Origin: Planctomycetota bacterium
GTDB taxonomy: Bacteria; Planctomycetota; Planctomycetia; Gemmatales; Gemmataceae
Reading direction: 5' to 3'
NCBI GenBank assembly: GCA_016873225.1
Contig: VGXS01000010.1
Span: forward strand, 1-64,000
DNA: 64,000 nt
The notes beneath the pieces were generated by a model. That model did no database searches. It was not told the DNA's origin and saw nothing but the letters and a program-made list of their open reading frames with translations. How positions within the stretch are numbered: position 1 is the first letter of the stretch; every line of letters begins with the position of its first letter. The position numbers and the translations under genes are program-made. Of this stretch, positions 42,177 to 51,110 are shown piece after piece.

Positions 42177-44969
42177 TCAGCGGAACGAGGCCGGCGCCAA
42201 AACCGCGCCGTAGCGGATCGAGTCGATCTTCTCGCGTACGGGGCCTTGAACTTCCTCCAGGGCGCGGGAAACCTCGCGGGCTGAAGGAAGGTTCTTCCGC
42301 TCCAATTCCAAGGCCCTGATGAACGACTTTTCGGCCGCCGCTTTTTCACCGAATCCCCATTGGGCGAGGCCGAGGAAGTACTCGAACCGGGCGTCGATTT
42401 CCTTCCCGGCGTATTTGGCGGCCAGTTTCAAGGTCTCCTCGGCTTGTTCAAACTTCCCCTCAAGAACGAAACGCTTGCCCTTGCCGAAGAGCCTGTTGGC
42501 CTCGTCGCGACGCGCCAGCGGAGGCAATGTGACCGAATCGGACCCGGCGCTCTTGGATTCGAGAGCCTTGGCGATTTTGCCAAGCAGGATGACAGTTTCG
42601 GCGTCCGTCCCCGTGTCACGGGAGGCAAGGTGCTCGCGCAGCTTTTCCAAGGCCAGGAAAGGCTGGTCGTCTTCCAGCAAAACTTGGGACTTGAGAAGCG
42701 GCGGTGCCTTGGGATCGTCAAGTATCGCCTTGATTTCACGCTTGCGGGCCAGTTCGCGGGGATCCCTCACAGGCAGCACTTCCGTGTCGGCCAGCGCCGT
42801 GAGGGCCACGAGCATCCAGGCTTGAATCGTTTCCTCGTCTGTCAACAGGGCGATCGAGGAATTGATTCCGCCGGAGGCGGCCTTGAGGAGACGCAGGCGC
42901 GCCAAGCGGTATTGGAGCATCATCGGGTCGTCGGGCTTGGCGGCTTCGATGGCCCTGAAGAAAAGAACCCCGGCATCATCCTTGCCGCCCTTGGTTTCCC
43001 GGATGCGGCCAAGGACATAAAAGGCCAGCGCCTCCTTCGACTTGGATGCCTCCGTTGCCAGGGATTCGGCCTTGCCCAGGTCGGGCTTCGCCCCCGTGAG
43101 CAGCAAAAGAGCCAGCTCCGCTCGCAAACGGGGAAGGGCGGCGTCATCGGGCAACGGACTGGCGTTGGCGTTGGTGAGAAGGTCGAAGGCCTGCTGCCTT
43201 TTGCCGTTTTCAATGAGTTCACGCGCCTTGGTGATGGCCACCGAAGAGGGGCTAGCCAGGCGGGCGGAGAGCGACTTGGCGGTGTCAGCCCATGGCCCGG
43301 AAGCCTCAGTGGTTGTGGCGGCAAGCGTCTTTTTGGCTTCAGCCAGCTTGCCTTGGGCGGCATCCGCGAGAGCCGCGACGATCTTGGCCTTGGAAGCCTC
43401 CGGGCTTTCGGGCGCCGCCTTGCCGAGCACAAGCGCGGCATCCCTTGAAGCGTCCTTGGCCAGTCGGGAATCGGGGATATCCGACGACAGGATCAAGCGC
43501 CAGGATTCAAGGGTTTCCGCGGGATCGCGGCGGCGGGCCAATTCGGCGTCCCGCGCCTTGATCTGGGAATCCTTACCCATGATTTCCGCCTCGAGGCGGG
43601 CTTTTTCCTTGGCCAGGTCGGACGAGAGCTTGCGGATTTCCCCGGCGGGATCCTTGATGGCCGCCAGTCCGACGGCCTTTTCAAGCAACGGCGCCAGGCT
43701 CGCGGCCTCGGCCTTGGTTTCTCCCAATCCCGAAGCCTTCAAGTTGCCGGCAAGCGCCGTCCAGACCTTCCCATCCGCCGCGAGCTTGGCTTCCAAGGCG
43801 TTGGCCCGTGTCTTTTCCTTGGCCGCGTCGGAATTGGCCTTTTCCAGCTCCACCTTGGCGTCGGCCTTGGCGGTATCCAGATCCTTTTCCAGCTTGGTTA
43901 GCTTGGTGTCATAGGATGTCTTGAGATCATCCATGTCCTTGGTCATGGCGGCGACCGAATCCTTGAGCGTTTTTTCAGCCTTGCCGCGCTCGGACTTCAG
44001 CGTCGCTTCATGGGTCTTGGTTTGATCATCCAGCCGAGTCGCCAGGGCCGTCTTGTCCGTCAGATGCTTGTCGATTTCCGCCTTGGCCTTGCCGGCGCTG
44101 TCCTCGGCGGACTTGATTGTTTCCGCCAATTCCCCTTCGAGAGAAGCGGCCTTGGCCCCGAATTCCTTGCCGTCCTTGGCCTGGGATTTCAATTCCAAAA
44201 CAAGGGCCGAGTCGGTTTGCCTGATGGTGTGGGGCAATTCAATTCCAAAGAGCCAAAGGCCCTGGCTAACCGCCAAGCCGCCCACCAAGCCCGTCATCAT
44301 GCCGACAAGAACGCCTCCGCGCCGCGGCTTGGGGGTTTCTTCCTTGGGCTCTTTCTTGGGTTTTTTGGGTTGAGGGGGCGAAACTGGCGGATCGTCGAGA
44401 TTCGTGGGCATCACGCCCAAATCATTGCCGCTGCTGGCGGAATCTTCCCCCGACCCCGGGGCTTGGACCACGAGGTCACCTGATGAATCCTCGCTGGAGG
44501 ATGTCAGCATGCCTGCCGCTTGCCGGGTTTCGGTGGTTTCATTCTCCGGAACTTCGCCCATTTCCTCGAGGATGTCGCTGATGTCGGGGTCAGAAACCGT
44601 GCCCGAGATGTCCGAGGAATCGGCGCGATTGGCGGCGTCGTTGAGGGCGGATTCATCCAGCATATGAAAGGCGCCGGAGGAATCGGAAGAATCGCCGGCG
44701 AGAAGCGCGCTCAAGTCGGTTTCCGAGGAATCAGGGTTGGCTTGCGCGGCCTCAACCGGAGGTGGAACTAGCGGTTCCTCCCCGAACATCGCGTTCAAAT
44801 CAAGCTGGTCAGGAGGCGGGGCATCGTTGGCCGGTTCTTCGCCAAACAGTTTGCTCAGGTCAGTGTCCTCGCCCGTTGGCGATGATGACGGTGGTTGCTC
44901 CGGCTGAATTTCCTCCAATCCGCCGAACATGTCCTCATCTTCGGGTTGGGATTTCTTCGGATCAGTCAT
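42177..44969 (-). CDS. Membrane protein with acidic repeat-motif N-terminus, coiled coil and TPR-like C-terminus
   Basis: This is a 930-residue protein starting at ATG 44969 (AGG upstream). Residues 1-195 are acidic and disordered and contain spaced copies of a short motif: EDMFGGLEEI (12-21), DLSKLFGEEP (37-46), DLNAMFGEEP (57-66), DLSALLAGDS (85-94) and DISDILEEMG (129-138). A Lys/Pro-rich stretch (PPQPKKPKKEPKEETPKPRR) and one transmembrane helix (219-243) follow. Then comes a long coiled coil (about 250-500) and a TPR-like helical C-terminus (FEQAEETLKLAAKYAGKEID). The acidic part should be cytoplasmic and the rest periplasmic. I do not recognise a named family. It is divergent from the 1102-residue polytopic gene and 69 bases upstream of the esterase. 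Confidence 0.7.
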   Translation of the reverse strand: MTDPKKSQPEDEDMFGGLEEIQPEQPPSSSPTGEDTDLSKLFGEEPANDAPPPDQLDLNAMFGEEPLVPPPVEAAQANPDSSETDLSALLAGDSSDSSGAFHMLDESALNDAANRADSSDISGTVSDPDISDILEEMGEVPENETTETRQAAGMLTSSSEDSSGDLVVQAPGSGEDSASSGNDLGVMPTNLDDPPVSPPQPKKPKKEPKEETPKPRRGGVLVGMMTGLVGGLAVSQGLWLFGIELPHTIRQTDSALVLELKSQAKDGKEFGAKAASLEGELAETIKSAEDSAGKAKAEIDKHLTDKTALATRLDDQTKTHEATLKSERGKAEKTLKDSVAAMTKDMDDLKTSYDTKLTKLEKDLDTAKADAKVELEKANSDAAKEKTRANALEAKLAADGKVWTALAGNLKASGLGETKAEAASLAPLLEKAVGLAAIKDPAGEIRKLSSDLAKEKARLEAEIMGKDSQIKARDAELARRRDPAETLESWRLILSSDIPDSRLAKDASRDAALVLGKAAPESPEASKAKIVAALADAAQGKLAEAKKTLAATTTEASGPWADTAKSLSARLASPSSVAITKARELIENGKRQQAFDLLTNANASPLPDDAALPRLRAELALLLLTGAKPDLGKAESLATEASKSKEALAFYVLGRIRETKGGKDDAGVLFFRAIEAAKPDDPMMLQYRLARLRLLKAASGGINSSIALLTDEETIQAWMLVALTALADTEVLPVRDPRELARKREIKAILDDPKAPPLLKSQVLLEDDQPFLALEKLREHLASRDTGTDAETVILLGKIAKALESKSAGSDSVTLPPLARRDEANRLFGKGKRFVLEGKFEQAEETLKLAAKYAGKEIDARFEYFLGLAQWGFGEKAAAEKSFIRALELERKNLPSAREVSRALEEVQGPVREKIDSIRYGAVLAPASFR

Positions 44970-45197
44970 GGCGGCACCTGGGAGGCAACTTGATCTGGTT
45001 TGCGAATCAATGGAATCGAATGGATGGTTTCCCACCATCGCTGTTTTAAGCATCTTCCTCAGTCTTCGCGTATTCGTCAATCCTTTGCCAGATTCCCTCA
45101 TCGGTTTGGGACCGTTCATCCGATACGCAACAGCAGATACCGAATGTTATGGCATGGGCGCCTGGGTTGCAGGGCTTATGCCGGCGAGGATGTTCCG

Positions 45198-48100
45198 ATG
45201 ATCGAATTGGGGCTTGGAGTTGCCTTGGGGGCCAGCGTGACATGGTTGATCTCCAAGCTGATTTCCACGGGTGGGCAGGTGGCTTTCAGGGGCGTGGTTC
45301 AGCGAGACCATCACGATCAGGCCGATTCCATGGCGAACGTGTCAGTTCCGGTTTCGGGAACTGGCGGGCCGGTGGTTGGTTCGCTTCTCACGAAGTTGGC
45401 GGACGCTTCGCGGAAGCTTGAAGACCTGGCCCTTGTCTGTTCTGAACAAGGCATTCGCGTGGCGCTTGACGCGGTCGCCTCGGCGCGTGAAAGCCTGATC
45501 CGATCCGAAACCAGTCGTTTCCCTGAACAGGTCGCGCCCAAGACACCGATTTCGGATGCTCTTGGTAACACCAGATGGGTTTCGTTGGGCCTTGCCGTGA
45601 TTTCATTGCTGGCTGGGATTGCGGGAGCCTTGCTGACCTCCCGGTGGTGGGCGGCGATGCCAAGTGCCTTGGCTGGATTGTCCGCCGGTTGCCTCATGAC
45701 CGTCCGTTGGTTTAGGTTTCCCGCTTGGTGCAGCTGGGCAAGCCTCGCACTTTTAGCGTCTCATGTCGGCCTGACCGTCATGTGGCTATCCGGGCGGTCG
45801 GATGTCGAACTTGGTTGGCTTTCAGAAGCCTTCAGGCCATGGGCCGCTGGTTTGCTGGCTCTGGCGGCGACCTGCTGGCTTTCCATCAGTTTTTTGACCG
45901 GGGCCAAAATGAATTCCGTCCAGGCTTGGATAGTCTGGGCATCGGCATGCCTTTTGGGTGCGGGACTTGCCAGGTCGCGATCAGTCGAGGAAGCAATCCC
46001 CTCACTCCTGTGGGCGCTTGTGGCCTATGGCGCGACAGTCGGACTCTTTTCCAGGTGGGCCGCTGGCGCCCGCGACCGCTCCGCCGCCTTCGGCCGGATG
46101 CTACAGGCTTGCGCCATCTCCATGGCGATTTTGTGGACCGGAGCCATGGCCAAGGGAACCCCGTGGAGCCAGTTGTCAACCATTGCCATGGCGGCAACGG
46201 TGGTTTTTGTCGCGCGTGGCTTGGCATGGAATTCATTCGGATGGTGCGTGACCGGTGCCTTCACGGGATGCCTGGCGATCTTGGCGGCAGGCCGTCACCT
46301 GGAATTGGGGACGGGCATCCTCTTGGCCTCCACCTGTGGTTGGCTTGGTGTTCACTCCCTTGCGGTTCAAGCCTGCGCGGTGCGTTGGGGTGAAAGAAGA
46401 CGGCAGTGGCTCGATTATCAATCTATTGTGGCCCTGTCGTGCCTCGGCGTTCCGGCGTTGGCTTCATTGGCCTGCCGGTGCCTGCTGCTGGAAGCCGACT
46501 GGCTTGTCGAACTGGCCTCCATCGCGGCCACACCGGCGTTCCTTGCGAGTTGCATTCCGGCATGCGCCTCTGCCGTAGTCGCCCTGCGGCGATTCGGAGT
46601 TGTTGTTCGCGATGGCTTGGTCGCTGCCTGCCTTGTGATGTTCGCGGGATGGGCCGGCGGTACTGGAGCGGCTGCCGCCCTTGGGGTGATGGCGATTGGA
46701 GGCGTGGCGTTATCGCTGCTTACCAGTGGAGCGGGGCGATGGTTTGCGGCTTTTCTGGCCGGATTGTCCATCACATTCACTGCCATCCTTGAATACCTTG
46801 AGCCTTCGACATGGCCCGTGGCATTACAGGCTGTTTCCGCCATGGCGATTGTCACGGGTTGCGTTCTCGGGATTCGGGGAAGCGCTGCCTGGTGGCATCT
46901 TTCGGGACTTTCTGTCGTCCCATTGGCGATTGGCTTGTCCATTGGCATGCATGGCGGGATTCCGCTGATGATCGCCGGGCTCTCTGGAGGTTGGTCCGCC
47001 CTCGGGCTTTTCCTCAGGGTTTGCCGGTTCTCCGATGGGGAGGACCGGGATGAATCTCCCCGGCTGGCCATCCTGACGGCCGCGATGGCGTGTTCGGCTT
47101 TCTGCTGGATTCAAGGATTCGGCAGCCAGGCAGACATGCCTCAGCGATATCTGGCCTTGGCGGGAAGCCTTGCGGCATGGTTGGCCGCCACCCGTTATGG
47201 CGACCTCGCGCGGCGCCAGGTGATGCACCTGGTTGCCATGCTGTTGGCCGCTGGCCATGTGGGAATTATGGTTGCTTGCGCGGGCGGCCATTCCGAGTTG
47301 GCCTGGCTGGCATGTGCCGTTACTGCTGGTTCAGGAGTTGTCGGATCCGTCGCATTACTCATGTTTCTTTGCCATGACCTGTCTTCCGGTTGTCTTGTCA
47401 TGGCGCGTCTGTCCTCGGTTTTCATTTTGGTCGCGGCAACCGGTTCTGGAATGGAACCGACCATCGCGAGGACGGCGCTGCCATTGACCTTGGTCCTGGC
47501 GGCGGCATTGGCCTGGCTTGTTTCCCTGGAACTGGACAGGCGCAGGCGCGTTGTCGCCATCGGATGGCGGACCATGTCGTTTTTCGCTGGCGCCGCTGCC
47601 GTTTCCTGCGCCAGTTGGTGCGTCATTTCCCCTGAGAGCGATTCCTTGGCGCTTCGGCGGGTCAGCATGGCGGTTTTCGGATGGTGCCTCGGGCTATCCG
47701 TTGTCGCCGCCGTTGCCGGCGGACGGGTTTCCGCCGCATGGTTGACGCGCAAGGCAGCCAAGGGAGCGCTTGGAAAAACCGAATGGATCGCCATCGGAGG
47801 CTTGTTGATGGCCTTGGTTCTCGAAGGGGCGAGGTATTCCGGCCCGGGTGATTCGGCTTGGCATGGTTTGCCCACGGCCATCGCGCTGGCCTCATCCTTT
47901 GGGCTGTTTGCCATGTCGAGGCAATTGCGAGATGGCAAGCCCAGGGTTTGGTCGTTGGTTCTGCCCGCGTTCGGCCTGCTGCTGCACCTCGCTTGGACAT
48001 CCAACCGGGGAGCCGAAGAGAATCTCGGCCTTCTCCACATGACTTCCGCCTGCCTTGTGGCCTTGGCCGCGGCTTGGCATGCCCGCGGCTTGAGCGGGTC

Positions 48101-48506
48101 GGAAGTGCTGCGCACGGCGGGTGTCGGCGCCTTGGCGGTGGTGATTGGCCTTTGCCTTCTCGAAGCGCGGGGGACTTCTGAAACGGGACCACAAAGGGCA
48201 TTTTTCAGTGGCGCCTTGTCAATCCATGACCAGGCTGCCCGCGGCTTGAACACCCTGATGGTGCTTGGCGGACTCCTCGTGGCCTGCGGACTGACGGGTG
48301 GGCCACGCTCGCTGTGCGCGGGCGGTGCCTCGTTGGCCCTTCTTTCGGCGGCGGCCGGGCAGGCTGTTGACGGGCAATCGCTGTTCGCCGTTGCGCCCCA
48401 GGCCTTGGGTGCCTTGGCGATTGTGATGTCGCTCATCCGCAAAGAAGGTGAAACCCCAGCGGCGGTATTTGCCGGGTCAAGTGGTAGGGAGTCGAGGGCC
48501 GCCTGA
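45198..48506 (+). CDS. Very large polytopic membrane protein (about 25 or more predicted helices)
   Basis: This is a 1102-residue protein. ATG 45198 with GAGGA 8 bases upstream is chosen over upstream in-frame codons. The N-terminal 120 residues have one hydrophobic segment (GLGVALGASVTWLISKLIST) and a helical linker. From about residue 135 almost the whole protein is alternating hydrophobic helices rich in Ala, Gly, Trp and Cys, with short loops (WSLVLPAFGLLLHLAWTSNR; GGLLVACGLTGGPRSLCAGG). It resembles DUF2339-type multi-helix proteins in general character only. Function is unknown; a flippase, transporter or polymer-export role is conceivable. It ends 30 bases inside the convergent DUF790 gene. 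Confidence 0.65.
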   Translation: MIELGLGVALGASVTWLISKLISTGGQVAFRGVVQRDHHDQADSMANVSVPVSGTGGPVVGSLLTKLADASRKLEDLALVCSEQGIRVALDAVASARESLIRSETSRFPEQVAPKTPISDALGNTRWVSLGLAVISLLAGIAGALLTSRWWAAMPSALAGLSAGCLMTVRWFRFPAWCSWASLALLASHVGLTVMWLSGRSDVELGWLSEAFRPWAAGLLALAATCWLSISFLTGAKMNSVQAWIVWASACLLGAGLARSRSVEEAIPSLLWALVAYGATVGLFSRWAAGARDRSAAFGRMLQACAISMAILWTGAMAKGTPWSQLSTIAMAATVVFVARGLAWNSFGWCVTGAFTGCLAILAAGRHLELGTGILLASTCGWLGVHSLAVQACAVRWGERRRQWLDYQSIVALSCLGVPALASLACRCLLLEADWLVELASIAATPAFLASCIPACASAVVALRRFGVVVRDGLVAACLVMFAGWAGGTGAAAALGVMAIGGVALSLLTSGAGRWFAAFLAGLSITFTAILEYLEPSTWPVALQAVSAMAIVTGCVLGIRGSAAWWHLSGLSVVPLAIGLSIGMHGGIPLMIAGLSGGWSALGLFLRVCRFSDGEDRDESPRLAILTAAMACSAFCWIQGFGSQADMPQRYLALAGSLAAWLAATRYGDLARRQVMHLVAMLLAAGHVGIMVACAGGHSELAWLACAVTAGSGVVGSVALLMFLCHDLSSGCLVMARLSSVFILVAATGSGMEPTIARTALPLTLVLAAALAWLVSLELDRRRRVVAIGWRTMSFFAGAAAVSCASWCVISPESDSLALRRVSMAVFGWCLGLSVVAAVAGGRVSAAWLTRKAAKGALGKTEWIAIGGLLMALVLEGARYSGPGDSAWHGLPTAIALASSFGLFAMSRQLRDGKPRVWSLVLPAFGLLLHLAWTSNRGAEENLGLLHMTSACLVALAAAWHARGLSGSEVLRTAGVGALAVVIGLCLLEARGTSETGPQRAFFSGALSIHDQAARGLNTLMVLGGLLVACGLTGGPRSLCAGGASLALLSAAAGQAVDGQSLFAVAPQALGALAIVMSLIRKEGETPAAVFAGSSGRESRAA

Positions 48507-49703
48507 GCACCCGAGCAGCGTCTCGGCCCTGTGAATGACATGTTCCACCAGCGGAATTGACTTAAAGGGGATCAGGCGGCCGGTTGCCTCTGGAACCGGT
48601 TCCGCCAGCAAGGCCTGGCTGGCCGCCACCAGCCAGGCCGTTTTTTTTTGCCGCGCCAGTCGCCTGAGGTGGGCCGCGACCGATTGCGGCCTTCCTCTAG
48701 TGATGAGCTCAAGCCAGACCCAACTTCCGTCGGATTCCCTCGTCAGCCGGAGGTCGGGAATCCAGTAGCCGTCATCCAACTCCACCGGTTCCATTTCAGG
48801 CTCGATTTTCCATTCCGGCGCTTCCTTGGCAAATAGGGAAACCAGCGCCATTGCCTCCGTTGAGGGGCCAGGTATCGGGCCGGGCGCGCGGAACCCCGGG
48901 CCGCTCGCGTGGGTGAGTTCCAAATGGCAGGGAGTCCGCTTGGCGCCCCAGAGGATTTCCGCGACGAGGTGAAACTTCGGCAGGCACAGGATCCATGGAA
49001 TGAAGCACGCGAGTTGCATTCCGTGCTTGACCGTTTCCTCAATCAGGTTGGCGGGTCCGTCGAACGACAATTCGAGCCTGCCCGGGGTTGGCCTCCGCGA
49101 GGCAACCAGCAGCCTGTGGAACCGTGAAGCCCTGAGTATGGCCCGGACCGTCTCGGGTCTCGGCCGGCCAAGGGTGACAATCACGCGCGTCGAACGCAGC
49201 AGGGCACCCTGAACGAGACCGAGGTTGTAGTCGTCGAGGAGTCGCGAGGAGTCTACGGGCTCGAATTCCCTGACGATTTCCTCAGACGGCAGGTCGGAAT
49301 ACAGCGCCGCCTCGACACCGGCGGCATCAAGCCCCATGGTGATGCCGATGCCCGAGAGGATTTCATCGCGGGGAAACGGGGAAACGCCCGTGGCCCGGGC
49401 CCTGGCCGCCTCCCTGAAAACGATTGCGCGCAGCGCGGCGGCATCCGGGCCCTCGGGCGATGAGGTGTCGCATCGCTTCCAAAGCAGGTGAATGAGTCCC
49501 TTGGCCACCGCCGGATGGACCGGCCCTTGGGCCGCCGCTTCAGCGGCCGATTGCGTTTCCTCCCTCGAGGCGCCCTTGGCAAGGTTGAATACGGCGACAA
49601 GCCGTGAAGCCAGTTCGGCGATTTCGGTGTTCGCGGGATCGATCATCGCGAGGCGAAGCTTGCCCCGTTGAACCCGCGCCCTGACCAGGTCACCGGTAAG
49701 CAT
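48477..49703 (-). CDS. DUF790 family protein, Bax1-like nuclease partner of XPB helicase
   Basis: This is a 408-residue protein starting MLTGDLVRARVQRGKLRLAM, the typical DUF790 opening, with the start inside the last codons of the helicase gene (14-base overlap). Family-like features are ASRFHRLLVASR, a central SFDGPANLIEETVKHGMQLA, and a C-terminal restriction-endonuclease-like core YWIPDLRLTRESDGSWVWLE with LITRGRP (D317, E332). In archaea Bax1 binds the XPB helicase and cuts DNA near bubble structures; this gene sits directly after an XPB-like gene, which strongly supports the same pairing. The position of the usual catalytic lysine is not clear. Confidence 0.82.
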   Translation of the reverse strand: MLTGDLVRARVQRGKLRLAMIDPANTEIAELASRLVAVFNLAKGASREETQSAAEAAAQGPVHPAVAKGLIHLLWKRCDTSSPEGPDAAALRAIVFREAARARATGVSPFPRDEILSGIGITMGLDAAGVEAALYSDLPSEEIVREFEPVDSSRLLDDYNLGLVQGALLRSTRVIVTLGRPRPETVRAILRASRFHRLLVASRRPTPGRLELSFDGPANLIEETVKHGMQLACFIPWILCLPKFHLVAEILWGAKRTPCHLELTHASGPGFRAPGPIPGPSTEAMALVSLFAKEAPEWKIEPEMEPVELDDGYWIPDLRLTRESDGSWVWLELITRGRPQSVAAHLRRLARQKKTAWLVAASQALLAEPVPEATGRLIPFKSIPLVEHVIHRAETLLGCSGGPRLPTT

Positions 49704-51066
49704 CGTGGTCCCGCCGCCTTTTCGACACGGCCGCCTCGCCACTGTCCCTGACCACCAGCTCGAACAAGCGCGCCTGCTTGTCTCCCGATCTCCGCAGGAT
49801 CCTTCCCAGCCGCTGGACATGTTCCCTGGGCGTGCCCGATCCCGAAAGCACGACGCCTATCGAGGCCGCGGGAACATCGACACCCTCGTTGAGGACCCGG
49901 CTTGTCGCGATGACCGGAAGCTCGCCCGAATGGAACGCCCTGAGCCATTCCCGCCTCTCGGCCGGCCTGGTGCGGTGGGTGAGGGCGGGCACAAGAAAAC
50001 GCCTTGAGATATCGTAAACTGTCGCGTTGTCGGATGTGAAAACAAGCATCCGTTCGCCCGCGTGCTGCCGCATGAGTTCCTCGAGCTTTTGAAGCTTGGC
50101 CTCGGCCCGCTGCACGATCCGGCGTTGTTCCCGATAGGCCTTGAATGCCTCGCGGCCTTCCGGTTCCCGCGCGGCGGCCGTGATGAAATCACGCCATCCC
50201 GACGGGGAACCCGTGTCGATGCCACGGCTTGTCACGAAGTCCCTGTAAGTCTCCCGGGCCTTGTCGTGCCGCTCCCTTTCAACCGGATTCAACTCGACCC
50301 AGATCCTTTTAGTGACATATTCGGCGAGGTACTCGCCGGCCAATTCGGAGATTTCCCGGCGGTACACAAGCGGTCCGACCAGGCTGTTCAGGAGGTGTTC
50401 GCCGCCATCGGTGCGCTCGGGAGTGGCGGTGATGGCCAATCGGAACGGGGCGATGCTTCCCGTGGCCGATTGCCGGTATGCCGCCCCCGGCAGGTGGTGG
50501 GCCTCGTCGAACACCACCATGCCGTACCTTGGACCCCAGCGGTCGATCAGCAGGTGGGCGGAATCGTAGGTGATCGCCGTGACGGGTTTCCAATCCCTTT
50601 CGCCTCCGCCCACGGTGCCGACCTCCGTTTCCAACAGCCGTTCAAGCTCCACGCGCCACTGGGATACCAGTTCCAGCGTCGGTGCCACGACGAGGGTGGA
50701 CCTGCCGGCGCGGCTGATGGCGAGGATGGCGGTGAAAGTCTTGCCTGTCCCGGTGGGAAGCACGACGACTCCCCGGCCGCCAGCCTTCCACCAGGCATCG
50801 ACCGACTGGGCCTGATGGGGAAACGGTTCCCTGCCGAACGCCTTAGGGAATTCCAACTTGTCGTATTTCCGCGCCAGGTCCGCGTGCGCGATGCCATCTT
50901 TGTGCAGGAGCGAGACGAGCGACCTGTAGTGGATGGCGGCGCAGCGCAGGCAACGGGCGCGAGGGTCGTTGACGGCCTGGGGAAACAGCCGGGAAAATCC
51001 GCCCGGGGCGCCGCGCAGTTCAAGCGTTCCCGAATTGAAGGTGATGGTGAATTCCGTTTCATCCAT
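49690..51066 (-). CDS. XPB/Rad25-like DEAH superfamily 2 helicase
   Basis: This is a 458-residue protein from ATG 51066. It has an N-terminal damage-recognition-like segment (HYRSLVSLLHKDGIAHADLA), Walker A LPTGTGKT (103-110), DEAH box VVFDEAHHLPGAAYR (187-190), motif III TATPERTDGGEHLL, and C-terminal motifs V/VI: ATSRVLNEGVDVPAAS and HVQRLGRILRRSG. XPB helicases unwind DNA in nucleotide excision repair and, in archaea, act with Bax1. The DUF790 gene follows with a 14-base overlap. It lies 44 bases after the RND permease stop, in the same direction, with no clear terminator between. Confidence 0.88.
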   Translation of the reverse strand: MDETEFTITFNSGTLELRGAPGGFSRLFPQAVNDPRARCLRCAAIHYRSLVSLLHKDGIAHADLARKYDKLEFPKAFGREPFPHQAQSVDAWWKAGGRGVVVLPTGTGKTFTAILAISRAGRSTLVVAPTLELVSQWRVELERLLETEVGTVGGGERDWKPVTAITYDSAHLLIDRWGPRYGMVVFDEAHHLPGAAYRQSATGSIAPFRLAITATPERTDGGEHLLNSLVGPLVYRREISELAGEYLAEYVTKRIWVELNPVERERHDKARETYRDFVTSRGIDTGSPSGWRDFITAAAREPEGREAFKAYREQRRIVQRAEAKLQKLEELMRQHAGERMLVFTSDNATVYDISRRFLVPALTHRTRPAERREWLRAFHSGELPVIATSRVLNEGVDVPAASIGVVLSGSGTPREHVQRLGRILRRSGDKQARLFELVVRDSGEAAVSKRRRDHDAYR

Positions 51067-51110
51067 GAGTCCATGGTAACGATCGGAATCGCCCGATGGT
51101 ATGGGGGCGG

